Shown piece after piece: positions 39,543 to 49,388 of a stretch of DNA of 64,000 nt. Where the stretch lies: the NCBI RefSeq assembly GCF_937873615.1, contig NZ_CALMYP010000032.1:1-64000 (forward strand). The letters are read 5' to 3'. The translations under genes were made by a program, and so were the position numbers. The stretch comes from an uncultured Paracoccus sp. (GTDB taxonomy: Bacteria > Pseudomonadota > Alphaproteobacteria > Rhodobacterales > Rhodobacteraceae). Positions within the stretch are counted from its first letter, which is position 1. Each line of letters opens with the position of its first letter. The notes under the pieces were generated by a model, which ran no database searches, was not told where the DNA came from, and saw only the letters and a program-made list of their open reading frames with translations.

Positions 39543-41459
39543 TCAGGCGCGGGCGGTTATTCTGGCGACGCCCAGCACATCCAGCACCTTGGCCTCGATA
39601 TCCTTCGCGTTCATGGCGGCGTCGGCATACATGGCGGCGGGGCTGTCATGGTCGATGAAGGTGTCGGGCAGCACCATGGAGCGGAATTTCAACCCGTGAT
39701 CGAAGACGCCCTCATCGGCCAGAAGCTGGGCGACATGGCTGCCGAAGCCGCCGATGGCGCCCTCTTCGATGGTGATCAGTGCCTCGTGATCCGCCGCGAG
39801 CCGCAGGATCAGGTCGCGGTCGAGCGGCTTGGCGAAGCGGGCATCGGCGACCGTGGGCGTGATGCCGCGCGCCGTCAACGCTTCGCGGGCGGCCATGACC
39901 TCGGACAGGCGGGTGCCGAAGGACAGGATGGCGACGCGCTTGCCCTCGGCGATCATGCGACCCTTGCCGATTTCCAGCGGCGTGCCGCGTTCGGGCATCT
40001 CGACCCCGGTGCCCTCGCCACGCGGGAAGCGGAAGGCGATGGGGCCCGCGTCATGGGCGCTCGCGGTGGCGACCATATGGACCAGTTCGGCCTCGTCGGC
40101 GGCGGCCATGACCACCATGCCGGGCAGGTTGGCCAAGAACCCCACATCGAAGGCGCCGGCATGGGTGGCACCATCGGCGCCGACCAGACCGGCGCGGTCG
40201 ATGGCGAAGCGGACCGGCAGGCGCTGGATCGCCACGTCATGGACGATCTGATCATAGCCGCGCTGCAGGAAGGTGGAATAAAGCGCGCAGAAGGGTTTCA
40301 GCCCGCCCGCCGCGAGGCCGGCGCTGAACGTCACCGCATGCTGTTCGGCAATGCCCACGTCGAAGCAGCGGCGCGGAAAACGCTCGGCGAACAGGTTCAG
40401 CCCGGTCCCGTCCGGCATGGCGGCGGTGACGGCGACGATCCTGTCGTCGGCCTCGGCCTCGGCGATCAGGGTCTTGGCGAAGACGCTGGTATAGCTTGGC
40501 GCGTTGGATTTGGCCTTGGCCTGTTCGCCCGTCACCACGTCGAACTTGCCGCGCGCATGGCCCCGATCCGCAGCACCCTCGGCCGGGGCATAGCCCTTGC
40601 CCTTGCGGGTAATGGCGTGGATCAGCACCGGACCGTCGGCGCGCGCCTTCACCGTGCGCAGAAGCGGCAGAAGCTGGTCCAGATCGTGCCCGTCCACCGG
40701 GCCGATATAGGAAAAGCCCAGCTCCTCGAACAGGGTGCCGCCGACGGTCATGCCCTTCAGCATTTCCTTGGCCCGGCGCGCGCCTTCCTGGAACGGCTCG
40801 GGCAGGAAGCCGACGGCGCCCTTGGCCATCGCCTTCAGCTCCTGAAACGGGCCTTCGGTATAGAGCTTGGTCAGATAGCTCGACAGCGCCCCGGTCGGCG
40901 GCGCGATGGACATCTCGTTATCGTTCAGGATCACGAACAGCCGCTTGCCCAGATGGCCGGCATTGTTCAGCGCCTCGAAGGCCATGCCCGCCGACATGGC
41001 GCCATCGCCGATCACCGCGATCGCATCGCCCGGATCGCCGCCCAATTCGCGCGCCATGGCAAAGCCAAGCGCCGCCGAAATCGAGGTCGAGCTGTGCCCG
41101 GCCCCGAACGGGTCATAGGGACTTTCCGAACGCTTGGTGAAACCCGACAGCCCGCCGCCGGTCCTCAGCGTCCGAATACGATCCCGCCGGCCGGTCAGGA
41201 TCTTGTGCGGATAGCATTGATGCCCGACATCCCAGATGATCTTGTCGCGCGGCGCATCGAAAACGGCATGCAGCGCCACGGTCAGTTCGACCACGCCCAG
41301 CCCCGCCCCCAGATGCCCGCCGGTGACCGAGACCGCGCTGACCGTCTCGGCCCGCAACTCGTCGGCCAGTTGGCGCAACTCGCGGTCGGACAGCGCCTTC
41401 AGGTCGGAAGGCAGGCTGACCCGGTCGAGAACGGGGGTTTGCGGTCGATCTTGGTTCAT
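39543..41459 (-). CDS. dxs: 1-deoxy-D-xylulose-5-phosphate synthase
   Basis: 638 aa, the usual length. The thiamine-diphosphate motif is [14 protein letters not shown] with a downstream NDNEMSI. The [15 protein letters not shown] segment holds the catalytic Glu, and the C-terminal transketolase domain is complete. It condenses pyruvate and glyceraldehyde-3-phosphate, the first step of the MEP isoprenoid pathway. It is 23 bases downstream of ispA, so precursor supply and chain elongation are on one transcript. The next gene is the VIT-family gene, 16 bases further. Confidence 0.97.
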   Translation of the reverse strand: MNQDRPQTPVLDRVSLPSDLKALSDRELRQLADELRAETVSAVSVTGGHLGAGLGVVELTVALHAVFDAPRDKIIWDVGHQCYPHKILTGRRDRIRTLRTGGGLSGFTKRSESPYDPFGAGHSSTSISAALGFAMARELGGDPGDAIAVIGDGAMSAGMAFEALNNAGHLGKRLFVILNDNEMSIAPPTGALSSYLTKLYTEGPFQELKAMAKGAVGFLPEPFQEGARRAKEMLKGMTVGGTLFEELGFSYIGPVDGHDLDQLLPLLRTVKARADGPVLIHAITRKGKGYAPAEGAADRGHARGKFDVVTGEQAKAKSNAPSYTSVFAKTLIAEAEADDRIVAVTAAMPDGTGLNLFAERFPRRCFDVGIAEQHAVTFSAGLAAGGLKPFCALYSTFLQRGYDQIVHDVAIQRLPVRFAIDRAGLVGADGATHAGAFDVGFLANLPGMVVMAAADEAELVHMVATASAHDAGPIAFRFPRGEGTGVEMPERGTPLEIGKGRMIAEGKRVAILSFGTRLSEVMAAREALTARGITPTVADARFAKPLDRDLILRLAADHEALITIEEGAIGGFGSHVAQLLADEGVFDHGLKFRSMVLPDTFIDHDSPAAMYADAAMNAKDIEAKVLDVLGVARITARA

Positions 41460-41482
41460 GGCGCGGCCCTTTCCGAGGGCGT

Positions 41483-42346
41483 TCAGCTTTGGCGGTCGAT
41501 AACGAAACGTGCCAGGTCCCGCAAGTTATCCGCCGCTTCACCATAAGGTGAAAGCGCGGCGGTGGCCTTGTCGATCAGCTCGGTCTCGCGCGCGCGGGCG
41601 CCTTCGAGACCGAGAAGCGAGACGAAGGTCGCCTTGCCGGCCTCGGCATCCTTGCCGACCCGCTTGCCGGTGGTTTCCTGATCGCCGGTCACGTCGAGGA
41701 TATCGTCATGGATCTGGAACGCGAGGCCGAGCTTCGCGGCATAGATCCTGAGCGCCTCGGTCTCGGCCCCCGCGATCAGCGCGCCAGAGGTCGCAGCGAA
41801 GGCGATCAGCGCGCCGGTCTTGGCGGCCTGCATCCGCGAAATCCCGGCAAGGTCCAGCGGCGTCGCGGCTTCCTCGGCGGCGATATCCATCATCTGACCG
41901 TACACCATGCCCGCCGCGCCGACGGCATGGGCGAAGGCCTTGATCAGCCGCAGCCGGGCGGCTTCGTCGCCGATGGCCGGGTCGGTCAGCAATTCGAAAG
42001 CCAAGGTCTGGAGCGCATCGCCCGCAAGAATCGCGGTTGCCGGCGACCATTGCACGTGCACCGTGGGCATCCCCCGGCGCAGGTCGTCGTCATCCATGTC
42101 GGGCAGGTCGTCATGCACGAGGCTATAGGCGTGCAACACCTCGACCGCCGCCGCGACCGGCAGCGCCGCCTCGGGCGCGATGCCGTGAAGCCGCGCCGAT
42201 TCCATCACCAGAAAGGCGCGCACCTTCTTGCCGCCGACACAGGCGTAATGCATCGCGTCGGTCAACTCGCCCTTCGGCAGTTTCGCGGTCACTTCGCCCA
42301 GAAAGGCCTCGACCTGGGCCTTCACCTCCTCCATGCGGGCGTCCAT
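41483..42346 (-). CDS. ispA: Polyprenyl (farnesyl/geranyl) diphosphate synthase
   Basis: 287 aa from the ATG at 42346, which shares one base with the xseB stop; an in-frame Met four codons later is possible. The first aspartate-rich motif is [20 protein letters not shown] (about residues 87-106), and the second is [12 protein letters not shown] (about 219-230). It joins isopentenyl diphosphate to allylic diphosphates. Length and the residues before the first motif fit farnesyl or geranylgeranyl synthases. It feeds ubiquinone side-chain synthesis and, in photosynthetic or pigmented relatives, carotenoids. Exact chain length is not certain. Confidence 0.93.
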   Translation of the reverse strand: MDARMEEVKAQVEAFLGEVTAKLPKGELTDAMHYACVGGKKVRAFLVMESARLHGIAPEAALPVAAAVEVLHAYSLVHDDLPDMDDDDLRRGMPTVHVQWSPATAILAGDALQTLAFELLTDPAIGDEAARLRLIKAFAHAVGAAGMVYGQMMDIAAEEAATPLDLAGISRMQAAKTGALIAFAATSGALIAGAETEALRIYAAKLGLAFQIHDDILDVTGDQETTGKRVGKDAEAGKATFVSLLGLEGARARETELIDKATAALSPYGEAADNLRDLARFVIDRQS

Positions 42347-42579
42347 CAGAGATCCTCGGCCTTGGTGGTGCCGGTGGGCTGGCCCTGCGCGAGGGTGATC
42401 TTCTCGACCCGCTCCTCGGCGGCGCGCAGCCGCGCCTCGCAATGGGCGCGCAAGCCGGCCCCGCGCTCATAGAGCTTGATCGAATCCTCAAGCGAGGCAT
42501 TGCCGCTTTCCAGGCGCGAGACCACGCCCTCCAGCTCTTTCATCGCGTCCTCGAAGGACAGGGTTGCGATATCACTCAT
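42346..42579 (-). CDS. xseB: Exodeoxyribonuclease VII small subunit
   Basis: 77 aa. Matches XseB: LSFEDAMKELEGVVSRLESG (residues 6-25) and LEDSIKLYERGAGLRAHCEA (residues 31-50) form the helical hairpin that packs on XseA. It degrades single-stranded DNA as part of exonuclease VII. It precedes ispA and dxs with one-base coupling, an arrangement common in Proteobacteria. No xseA is visible in the window. The 130 bases upstream hold only a small CCCGGC/GCCGGG hairpin (42624-42638). Confidence 0.93.
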   Translation of the reverse strand: MSDIATLSFEDAMKELEGVVSRLESGNASLEDSIKLYERGAGLRAHCEARLRAAEERVEKITLAQGQPTGTTKAEDL

Positions 42580-42709
42580 CCCGCAGGCCTTTTTGCGTTG
42601 ATCTTGTCACCCGGCGCAAAGCGCCCGGCATCGCCGGGTTGTAGCCCCCTTCGCGCCAAGAAACCACCGAAACGTAAGGATGCCGGCGGCAAGGGGCAAA
42701 ACGGGCCGG

Positions 42710-43081
42710 TCACACCGGGCTTTGCACCTCGTCCTCGCTGTCCTCGGGCGAAATCCCGAGCGCGTCCAGACCGGCTTCCAGCAGATCGGCCAGGCGCGGC
42801 TCTCCCATCAGGTAATCCTCGGTCGGGACGGTCTTTTCGGCGCGGGCGGTGGCCACGGCCTCCTCCAGATCCTCGGCGTCGAAACTGTCGCGGCCGATCC
42901 ACATGACCGCGGTCAGCGCGGCCTGCTCGTCCTCGTTCAGCGAGGCGATGAAATCGTGCAGTTCGGTGCGCACGCCATGGCCGGTGCGATGCCCGCTATG
43001 CGCCCAGGCATTGACGCCGCTTTCATATTCGCGGGCCCGGATGATGATATGGGCGATCTTGTCAGGGGTGATGTCCAGCAT
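42710..43081 (-). CDS. DUF3775 domain-containing protein
   Basis: 123 aa from the ATG at 43081, with AAAGGAG nine bases upstream; the open frame runs 40 codons further but lacks this site. The protein starts MLDITPDKIAHIIIRAREYE. It is Asp/Glu-rich, with a central FIASLNEDEQAALTAVMWIG segment, and matches what I recognise as the DUF3775 family of alphaproteobacteria. No catalytic motif, membrane segment or signal is visible, so it is probably a small acidic cytosolic protein. It lies between xseB and mutL on the same strand, a repair-gene neighbourhood that may be coincidental. Confidence 0.75.
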   Translation of the reverse strand: MLDITPDKIAHIIIRAREYESGVNAWAHSGHRTGHGVRTELHDFIASLNEDEQAALTAVMWIGRDSFDAEDLEEAVATARAEKTVPTEDYLMGEPRLADLLEAGLDALGISPEDSEDEVQSPV

Positions 43082-43125
43082 GTCGATGCTCCTTTCGGCG
43101 ATTGTCGGCCCCGGCCCGGCGCGCG

Positions 43126-44940
43126 TCAATCCCTGCGACCGAACAGCCGTTCGATATCCGCAAGCGACAGTTTGACCCATGTCGGCCGGCCGTGATTGCA
43201 CTGGCCGGAACGCGGGGTGCGCTCCATCTCGCGCAGCAGGGCATTCATCTCCTCGGCACTCATGCGCCGGCCCGAACGCACCGAGCCGTGGCAGGCCATC
43301 GAGGACAGCACCGAATCGACCCGCGCCTTCAGGCGGTCCGAGGCGCCCTGATCGGCCAGATCGTCGGCGATGTCGCGAATAAGCGCCGCCGCATCCAGCT
43401 TGCCCAGAAGGGCCGGCACCTCGCGCACCGCGACGGCACCGCCGCCAAACGCCTCGACATGCAGCCCCAGCCCGGCAAGGTCTTCGGCGACCGAAAGGAT
43501 GCGGCTGGCATCCTCCTCGGGCAGTTCGACGATCTCGGGGATCAGCAGGGCCTGACTGGCAATGCCCTTCGCCTCGGCCTGGGCCTTCAGGCGTTCATAG
43601 ACCAGCCTCTCATGGGCGGCGTGCTGATCGACGATGACCATGCCGTCGCCGGTCTGGGCGATGATGTAATTCTCGTGCACCTGCGCCCGGGCGGCGCCAA
43701 GCGGCGCGTCCTCGGGCACCTCCGCGACCGGCTCGAACCGGGCCGAGGGCGCTTCGCTGAAACCGTCGAAAGCCGGGGCCTGCCCCTCATAGGCGGCGCG
43801 GATCGCAGCTTGCGAGGGGCGATAGTCCATCTGATAGCGCGGCGGGCTGGCCGGGGTGGCCAGCGGTTCCGACTGGAAAGCCGCCAGCGTCGCCGCCCCC
43901 ACCGTGTCCGAGGCCCGGCGCGAGGCCCCAGCCAGACTGTGGCGCAGGGTCGAGACCACCAGCCCGCGCACGGTATCGGGCTCGCGGAAGCGGACCTCGG
44001 CCTTGGCGGGATGCACGTTCACATCGACGAAATGCGGATCGCAATCGACGAACAGCACCGCCGCCGGATACCGGCCCGAGGGCAGGACATCGAAATAGCC
44101 CGCCCTCAGCGCCCCGGTCAGCAGCTTGTCGCGCACCGGCCTTGTATTGACGAAGACATGCTGCGCCACCGCCGCCCCGCGCGAATAGGTCGGCAGCGCC
44201 GCGAAGCCGGTCAGCCGCACCCCGTCGCGCTCGGCGTCAATGGCAATGGCATTGTCGATGAAATCGCGACCCATCACCCGCATCAGACGGGCATGAAGCG
44301 CGTCGAACAGATCGCCCTGCTCGGCATCGGCGCGAAAGATCAGCCGGTCACCGTCCTGCAGCGTGAACCCGACCGAGGGTTCGGCCATGGCCAGCCGCCG
44401 CACGACCTCGGCCACCGCCTGGGTTTCCGCGCGCTCGCTGCGCAGGAATTTCAGCCGCGCCGGGGTGGCGAAGAACAGGTCGCGCAACTCGACCACGGTG
44501 CCGCGATTGGCCGAGGCCGGGCGCACCGGCTCGGCCCGGCCAGCGGTCACGCGGATCTCGGCCCCCTCGGCCTCGGCGCGCGAGGTAATACTCAGCCGAC
44601 CGACCGCGCCGAGGCTGGGCAGCGCCTCGCCCCGGAAACCGAAGCTGTGGATGTCCAGCAGATCGGTCCCGTCTATCTTCGAGGTCGCATGACGCGACAG
44701 CGCCAGCGGCAGATCCTCGGCGCTCATGCCGCAGCCGTCATCGACCACCCGGATCAGCGCCTTGCCGCCCTGCGAGATGGTCACGTCGATCCGCCGCGCC
44801 CCGGCATCGAGCGCGTTTTCCACCAGTTCCTTCACCGCCGAGGCCGGACGCTCGACCACCTCGCCCGCCGCGATGCGGTTGGCGATGCTGTCGTCCAACT
44901 GGCGGATAACCGGGCGTATCTGGGGGTTGTGACTGTTCAT
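43126..44940 (-). CDS. mutL: DNA mismatch repair protein MutL
   Basis: 604 aa. The GHKL ATPase domain has [20 protein letters not shown] (about residues 20-39), [12 protein letters not shown] and [15 protein letters not shown]. The C-terminal dimerisation domain begins near residue 420. QSALLHE-type endonuclease metal motifs such as DQHAAHER (about 440) are present: the sequence reads [20 protein letters not shown](x)2E(x)4E site is associated with MutL nicking activity in bacteria lacking MutH (established), so latent endonuclease activity is plausible here. It links mismatch recognition by MutS to strand removal. Confidence 0.96.
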   Translation of the reverse strand: MNSHNPQIRPVIRQLDDSIANRIAAGEVVERPASAVKELVENALDAGARRIDVTISQGGKALIRVVDDGCGMSAEDLPLALSRHATSKIDGTDLLDIHSFGFRGEALPSLGAVGRLSITSRAEAEGAEIRVTAGRAEPVRPASANRGTVVELRDLFFATPARLKFLRSERAETQAVAEVVRRLAMAEPSVGFTLQDGDRLIFRADAEQGDLFDALHARLMRVMGRDFIDNAIAIDAERDGVRLTGFAALPTYSRGAAVAQHVFVNTRPVRDKLLTGALRAGYFDVLPSGRYPAAVLFVDCDPHFVDVNVHPAKAEVRFREPDTVRGLVVSTLRHSLAGASRRASDTVGAATLAAFQSEPLATPASPPRYQMDYRPSQAAIRAAYEGQAPAFDGFSEAPSARFEPVAEVPEDAPLGAARAQVHENYIIAQTGDGMVIVDQHAAHERLVYERLKAQAEAKGIASQALLIPEIVELPEEDASRILSVAEDLAGLGLHVEAFGGGAVAVREVPALLGKLDAAALIRDIADDLADQGASDRLKARVDSVLSSMACHGSVRSGRRMSAEEMNALLREMERTPRSGQCNHGRPTWVKLSLADIERLFGRRD

Positions 44941-45073
44941 GGCCCCATATCTAGCAGTTCACCGAAGATGTGAAAATGATTCGGACGATCATTCACCAGC
45001 CGGCGCAACTTTGCGCCGCGCCGGATCGTTATCCCGCAGATCCAAACATTCCTTCAGATCAGGAACCGTCCCC

Positions 45074-45250
45074 ATGACCAGACTTGCCGCCCTTCTCTTT
45101 TGCGGCGCCGCCCTGACGCTGGCGGCCTGCGGTCCCAACGTCACCACCCGCGCCACCACCGGCGCCGCGACCGGGGCGGTGATCGCCGGTCCCGTCGGCG
45201 CGGTCGCGGGCGCGGCACTCGGCAGTTCCGGCGTGGTCCGCGTCCCGTAA
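45074..45250 (+). CDS. Small glycine-rich lipoprotein
   Basis: 58 aa. MTRLAALLFCGAALTLAACG ends in a lipobox LAAC, with lipid attachment predicted at Cys19. The mature part has alternating Gly/Ala/Val (ATGAVIAGPVGAVAGAALGS), a glycine-zipper pattern seen in small outer-membrane lipoproteins. Its role is unknown. It is divergent from mutL across 133 bases and convergent with the M16 peptidase pair, with a strong hairpin between them. The gene is short but the lipobox and reading frame support it. Confidence 0.7.
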   Translation: MTRLAALLFCGAALTLAACGPNVTTRATTGAATGAVIAGPVGAVAGAALGSSGVVRVP

Positions 45251-45258
45251 GACATGAG

Positions 45259-45288
45259 AGGACCGCGCAACTGCGGCTGCGCGGTCCT
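45259..45288. terminator. Hairpin between the small lipoprotein and the M16 genes
   Basis: AGGACCGCGCA and TGCGCGGTCCT form a perfect 11-bp stem around ACTGCGGC. It sits eight bases after the lipoprotein stop and 21 bases after the convergent M16 stop, so it could end both transcripts. It lacks a T-run, so it may act with Rho or as an mRNA 3' end protector. Confidence 0.55.
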
Positions 45289-45309
45289 GTCATCGGTCCA
45301 TGTCGCCGG

Positions 45310-46617
45310 TCAGGGCGTGAAATGCTCGGGCCGGCCGACCAGCACCAGATGCAGGTGCTCGTCCGTCAGCCGTTCGGCGGAAACGCGGGCCACATCCTCG
45401 GCGGTGACCGCCTCGATCATGGCGCTGCGCTTCTCGGGATAGTCGATCGGCAGACCGATCAGCTGCATCCCGGCCAGAATCCCGGCGATCTTGCCGTTCC
45501 CGTCCCAACGCAGCGGATATTCCCCGGTCAGATAGGTCTTGGCATCGGCCAGTTCCTTATCGCTCACCCCATCGGCCATGCGCGCCAGTTCACCGCGCAG
45601 AAGCGTCACCGCCTCGGCCACCGAGGCGTTGGAGCTGGACATGCCGCCCATCCAGCTTGGCCCGTAAACCCCGTTCACGAGGGCGGTATAGACGCCGTAA
45701 GTCAGCCCGCGCTTCTCTCGGATCTCCTCCATCAGGCGGGACGAAAAACCGCCGCCGCCAAAGATCCGGTTGGCCACGAAAGCGGCGAAATAGTCGGGAT
45801 CGTCCATCTCCGGCCCCGGCAGGGCAAAGGCCACCACGGTCTGCGGGCTGTCCCAGTCGATCACCTCGGTCGCCGCATCCGGGCTGAAGCTGGCCTGATC
45901 CGGCAAGGGCACGGTGCCGGTCTCGGGCAGGCCCGACAGGATCTCGTCGATCAGCAGGCCCAGTTCCTCGGGCGTGATGTCGCCCGCCGCGCCGACGATG
46001 ACCCGGTCGCGGGCAATGACGCGGTTCTTCGCCTCGACCATGTCCTGCGGCCCGAGCGGCGTCAGCGTGTCCACGGTGCCGTTGATCGAACTGCCATAGG
46101 GATGCGCGCCCCAGATGGATTTCGCCAGAGCCGTGCGGGCGATGGCGTTCGGATCGTTCTCTTCCGAGCGGACCAGCGACATGACCTGCCCCTTGACCCG
46201 CGCCACCGCATCCTCGGCGAACAGCGGATCGCTCAGCGCCGCACCAATCAGGGCGGCGGCCTGATCGCGATTCTCGGTCAGAAGCTGGCTCGACACCACC
46301 AGCGCATCGTCGCTGACATCGAAGGTGATCCGCGCGCCCAGATCCTCGGTCGCGGCGGCGAATGCGGTCGCGTCCATCTCGCCCGCGCCTTCTTCCAGCG
46401 TGTGTGTCATCAGGTTGATGGCCCCGCGCTTGCCCGGCGCATCGAGGCTGGCGCCCCCCCGGAAGGCCAGATTGAGCGCGGTGAAGGGAATGGAATGATC
46501 CTCGACCAGCCAGGCCTTGATCCCCGAGGGCGAGGTGACCTCCTGAATCTCGGTCGCGGCGGCAGGATCGGCGATCAGGCTGGCGAGGATGAAGGGAATG
46601 GCGCGAAGGAAGCTCAT
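45310..46617 (-). CDS. M16 family peptidase-like subunit lacking a full zinc site
   Basis: 435 aa with a signal-like hydrophobic N-terminus (1-21). M16 fold, but the zinc motif reads HTLEE where active enzymes have HxxEH, so one ligand is lost. The second half keeps the R/Y pair, in REKRGLTYGVYT (about residues 300-311), which binds the substrate C-terminus. It is coupled by ATGA to the next M16 gene, which has the opposite pattern. The two probably form a heterodimeric periplasmic protease, as known for paired M16B proteins. Substrate unknown. Confidence 0.88.
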   Translation of the reverse strand: MSFLRAIPFILASLIADPAAATEIQEVTSPSGIKAWLVEDHSIPFTALNLAFRGGASLDAPGKRGAINLMTHTLEEGAGEMDATAFAAATEDLGARITFDVSDDALVVSSQLLTENRDQAAALIGAALSDPLFAEDAVARVKGQVMSLVRSEENDPNAIARTALAKSIWGAHPYGSSINGTVDTLTPLGPQDMVEAKNRVIARDRVIVGAAGDITPEELGLLIDEILSGLPETGTVPLPDQASFSPDAATEVIDWDSPQTVVAFALPGPEMDDPDYFAAFVANRIFGGGGFSSRLMEEIREKRGLTYGVYTALVNGVYGPSWMGGMSSSNASVAEAVTLLRGELARMADGVSDKELADAKTYLTGEYPLRWDGNGKIAGILAGMQLIGLPIDYPEKRSAMIEAVTAEDVARVSAERLTDEHLHLVLVGRPEHFTP

Positions 46618-48050
46618 TGGGTGATCTCCGGGGTCTCGGCCTGCGGTTCGGATGCGGCGGGTTCGGTCGCGGCCTCGGGGGGTGATGCGGGCATGACCCC
46701 GGCCTCTGCCGTCGCGCCGGGTTCTTCCGCCGGCAGCAGCCAGCCGGTCACCGTCGCGGTGCTGTTCAGAACCAGATCGGCGGCGGCCATGACATCCTCG
46801 GCGGTCACCTCGGACAGGATCTGCGGCCAGTCGCTCACATCCTCGACCGTCAACCCGGTGGCAAGGCCCTGACCATAGTCATAGGCCCGGCCATGGGCCG
46901 AATCCTGTTCATAGATCTGCGAGGCCCGGATCTGGGTCTTGATCCGCTCAAGCTGCGCCGCATCCGGTCCCTCGGCCAGAAAATCGGCCAGAACCTGATC
47001 CAGCGCCGCTTCCGCCGCCTCGGGCGTCTCGCCATCGGCGGGGATCAGCGACAGATAGAAATTCGTCGGATCGACCGCATAGCCCTCATAGCCCGCCCCC
47101 GCGAACAGCGCCTTGCCGCTCATCACCAGCTTCTGCCCCAGAACCGAGGTCTGGGGCGAGCCGCCCAGCAATTCGGCCAGCACGCTCAGCGCGGCGGCGG
47201 TCTTCTGATCGCCGGGATTGCGTTCGGGCACCAGCACGGTGCGGGTCATCCGGGGTTGCGGCACGCGCGGATCGTGCATGGTGATGCGGCGCGGCGCGCG
47301 CTGCGTCGGTTCCTGCGGGCGGGCGGCACGGCTCACCCCCTCTTTCGCCGGGATCGGGCCGTAATAGGTCTCGGCCAGTTCGCGCGCCTTTTCCGGGGTC
47401 ACGTCGCCGGCGAGGATCAGGATGGCGTTGTTCGGCGCGTAATGGTCGTCATACCATTTCACCGCGTCGCTGCGCGTCAGCCCCATCATCTCGTCGCGCC
47501 AGCCGATCACCGGGCGACCGTAGGGATGGTTCAGATATTGGGCGGCGCTGCGCTCCTCGGCGAACAAGGCGCCGGGATCGCTGTCGGTGCGCTGCGCGCG
47601 CTCCTCCAGCACGACCTGGCGTTCGGCCTGCCAGTCTTCCTCGCCGATGTTCAGATTGGCCATGCGGTCGGCCTCCATCTCCATGATCAGCGGCAGCCGG
47701 TCGCTGGCGATGCGCTGGAAATAGGCGGTGAAGTCATAGCTGGTGAAGGCATTGTCCATGCCGCCATTGGCCGAAACCGTCTTCGACAACTCGCCCGCTT
47801 CCAGCTTGTCGGTGCCCTTGAACATCAGATGTTCGAGATAATGGGCCAGCCCGGTCTTCCCGGCCACCTCATCAGCGGAACCGATCCTGTACCAGACCAT
47901 CTGGACGACGACGGGGGCGCGGTGATCCTCGATCACCACCGCTTCCATGCCGTTATCCAGCGTGAAGCTGGTCACACCCGCAGGAATCTCGGCAACGGCT
48001 GGCAAGCCGGCAGAGGCGGCAAGAACGGCACCCAGGCAAAGCATACGCAT
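46614..48050 (-). CDS. M16 family zinc peptidase, catalytic subunit
   Basis: 478 aa from the ATG at 48050, seven bases after an AAAGGA site. Signal peptide at residues 1-20 (MRMLCLGAVLAASAGLPAVA). The catalytic HYLEHLMF (HxxEH, about residues 69-76) is intact. The C-terminal half, near TSVLGQKLVMSGKALFAGAG, lacks the R/Y substrate-binding pair. The C-terminal tail is Pro/Glu/Ala-rich and ends ETPEITQ. The next gene supplies the R/Y pair but lacks the zinc site, so this is the catalytic half of a periplasmic heterodimer. Confidence 0.92.
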   Translation of the reverse strand: MRMLCLGAVLAASAGLPAVAEIPAGVTSFTLDNGMEAVVIEDHRAPVVVQMVWYRIGSADEVAGKTGLAHYLEHLMFKGTDKLEAGELSKTVSANGGMDNAFTSYDFTAYFQRIASDRLPLIMEMEADRMANLNIGEEDWQAERQVVLEERAQRTDSDPGALFAEERSAAQYLNHPYGRPVIGWRDEMMGLTRSDAVKWYDDHYAPNNAILILAGDVTPEKARELAETYYGPIPAKEGVSRAARPQEPTQRAPRRITMHDPRVPQPRMTRTVLVPERNPGDQKTAAALSVLAELLGGSPQTSVLGQKLVMSGKALFAGAGYEGYAVDPTNFYLSLIPADGETPEAAEAALDQVLADFLAEGPDAAQLERIKTQIRASQIYEQDSAHGRAYDYGQGLATGLTVEDVSDWPQILSEVTAEDVMAAADLVLNSTATVTGWLLPAEEPGATAEAGVMPASPPEAATEPAASEPQAETPEITQ

Positions 48051-48202
48051 CGGCGATCCTTTCACAGCTATCTGTCAGAACGGCGGAGGCCGCGCGCAAC
48101 ATGCTGGCTGAACCGCCCCCCGGCAAATCACGACCGGGTGAAGCTGCCGGATACCCGGCAAACCAGACCCGTCGAGACGATACAGCCCCTAACCGGCGGG
48201 CG

Positions 48203-48718
48203 TCACTCGACGATCTCGACCGGCGGCGGGGTCGACACCTTCGCCCCGGCACGCTGCCAGCGCGTCTGCTCGGCCCAGCTGTCCAGCGTCATGGATTCGT
48301 AGGCGCGGTAATAGACATCCGTCCGCGCCCATGTCTCCAGCAGCCGACGCGAGTGGTTCGAGCGCCATTCGACATCTTCCTGCGCAAGCTGCTGGCGGAT
48401 GCCGGCATTCACGCCAAGCCGCGAGGCATAGTTGACCAAGGCCCCATCGGCCGTGCCGATTCCGGTCGGCTGCAGGCGCGACGGATCGCCGCCAAGGGCC
48501 GCCACCGCATCGCCCTTGGGATTGGGATCGGTGATATTGGCCCCGCCCGGCGTCGGCTGCGGCAGCTGGTTCAGGTCCTGAGGCATGGACAAGGGCCGCG
48601 TCGGCAGAATCGCGAACTCATCCGGCGTGGTCTGCCCGGACGAGATATTGTGCAGCTGCGGATCATTCGAACAACCGGCCAGAGCCGCCACACCGATCAA
48701 CACCCAGATAGCCCGCAT
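48203..48718 (-). CDS. DUF3035 lipoprotein
   Basis: 171 aa from the ATG at 48718; the open frame extends 28 codons into the lspA 3' region and lacks a lipoprotein signal. MRAIWVLIGVAALAGCSNDP has a lipobox (LAGC, Cys16). The mature part includes DEFAILPTRPLSMPQDLNQL, which I recognise as the DUF3035 family of Rhodobacterales. Its role is unknown. It is followed by a 150-base gap with no evident feature and then the M16 genes. The tight link to lspA (lipoprotein signal peptidase) is suggestive but common. Confidence 0.8.
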   Translation of the reverse strand: MRAIWVLIGVAALAGCSNDPQLHNISSGQTTPDEFAILPTRPLSMPQDLNQLPQPTPGGANITDPNPKGDAVAALGGDPSRLQPTGIGTADGALVNYASRLGVNAGIRQQLAQEDVEWRSNHSRRLLETWARTDVYYRAYESMTLDSWAEQTRWQRAGAKVSTPPPVEIVE

Positions 48719-48749
48719 ATGGGTCCCCCGTAACACGTTGCTGCCCGTT

Positions 48750-49388
48750 CTAGCCCGATTTCGCAGGCGCGTCACGGGTCTTGTCCGCATCGGCCTCGCC
48801 ACGATGCGGCGGCATCAGGATCAGCCCGATGGCCCCGGCGAAAATCGCGATATCCGCGACGTTGAAACTGTAAGGATTGCGCCAGTTCGGCAGCGACATA
48901 TTCAGGAAATCCGCCACCGCGCCGTAAAACACCCGGTCGATCACATTGCCCAGCGCGCCGCCGATCAACAGCCCCGCCGCCAATTGCGTCCGCCAACCGG
49001 GCCGCACCCGCCGGATCCAGACGTAAAGCCACAGGCAGACCGCCAGCGCCACGCCGATCAGCACCCAGCGCATCATGTCCTGCGACGAGGAGAAGAGGCC
49101 GAAATTCACCCCCTGATTCCAGGCCATGCGCAGGTTCAGCCAGGGCGGCAGCAGATCGTATTCGCGGATACGATCCAGCCGCAGCACATGGACGACATAA
49201 TACTTGCTGATCTGGTCGATCAGCAGCACCGCCAGCGTCACCCAACCCAGCATCCGCAGCCGGATCGGCGCGGGCGCCGGTTCAGGCACAGCCGCCTTCT
49301 TCGCCCGCGACCGGGCCGGCGGCTTCGGGGCCTGTTCGGCCTTGGCCGGCTTGCCTGCCGCCGGCTTTCTGCTCGCCTCTTTCGCCAT
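48750..49388 (-). CDS. lspA: Lipoprotein signal peptidase (signal peptidase II) with an N-terminal extension
   Basis: 212 aa. Four membrane segments and the catalytic pair are visible: GNVIDR (Asp, about residues 141-146) and FNVADIAIF (Asp, about 168-176). It cleaves prolipoproteins before the lipid-modified Cys in the inner membrane. The first 45 residues are Lys/Ala/Pro-rich and hydrophilic ([20 protein letters not shown]...), about 40 residues more than usual. The ATG shares one base with the purH stop, which supports this start. A Met at residue 46 would give a standard-length protein. Confidence 0.92.
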   Translation of the reverse strand: MAKEASRKPAAGKPAKAEQAPKPPARSRAKKAAVPEPAPAPIRLRMLGWVTLAVLLIDQISKYYVVHVLRLDRIREYDLLPPWLNLRMAWNQGVNFGLFSSSQDMMRWVLIGVALAVCLWLYVWIRRVRPGWRTQLAAGLLIGGALGNVIDRVFYGAVADFLNMSLPNWRNPYSFNVADIAIFAGAIGLILMPPHRGEADADKTRDAPAKSG

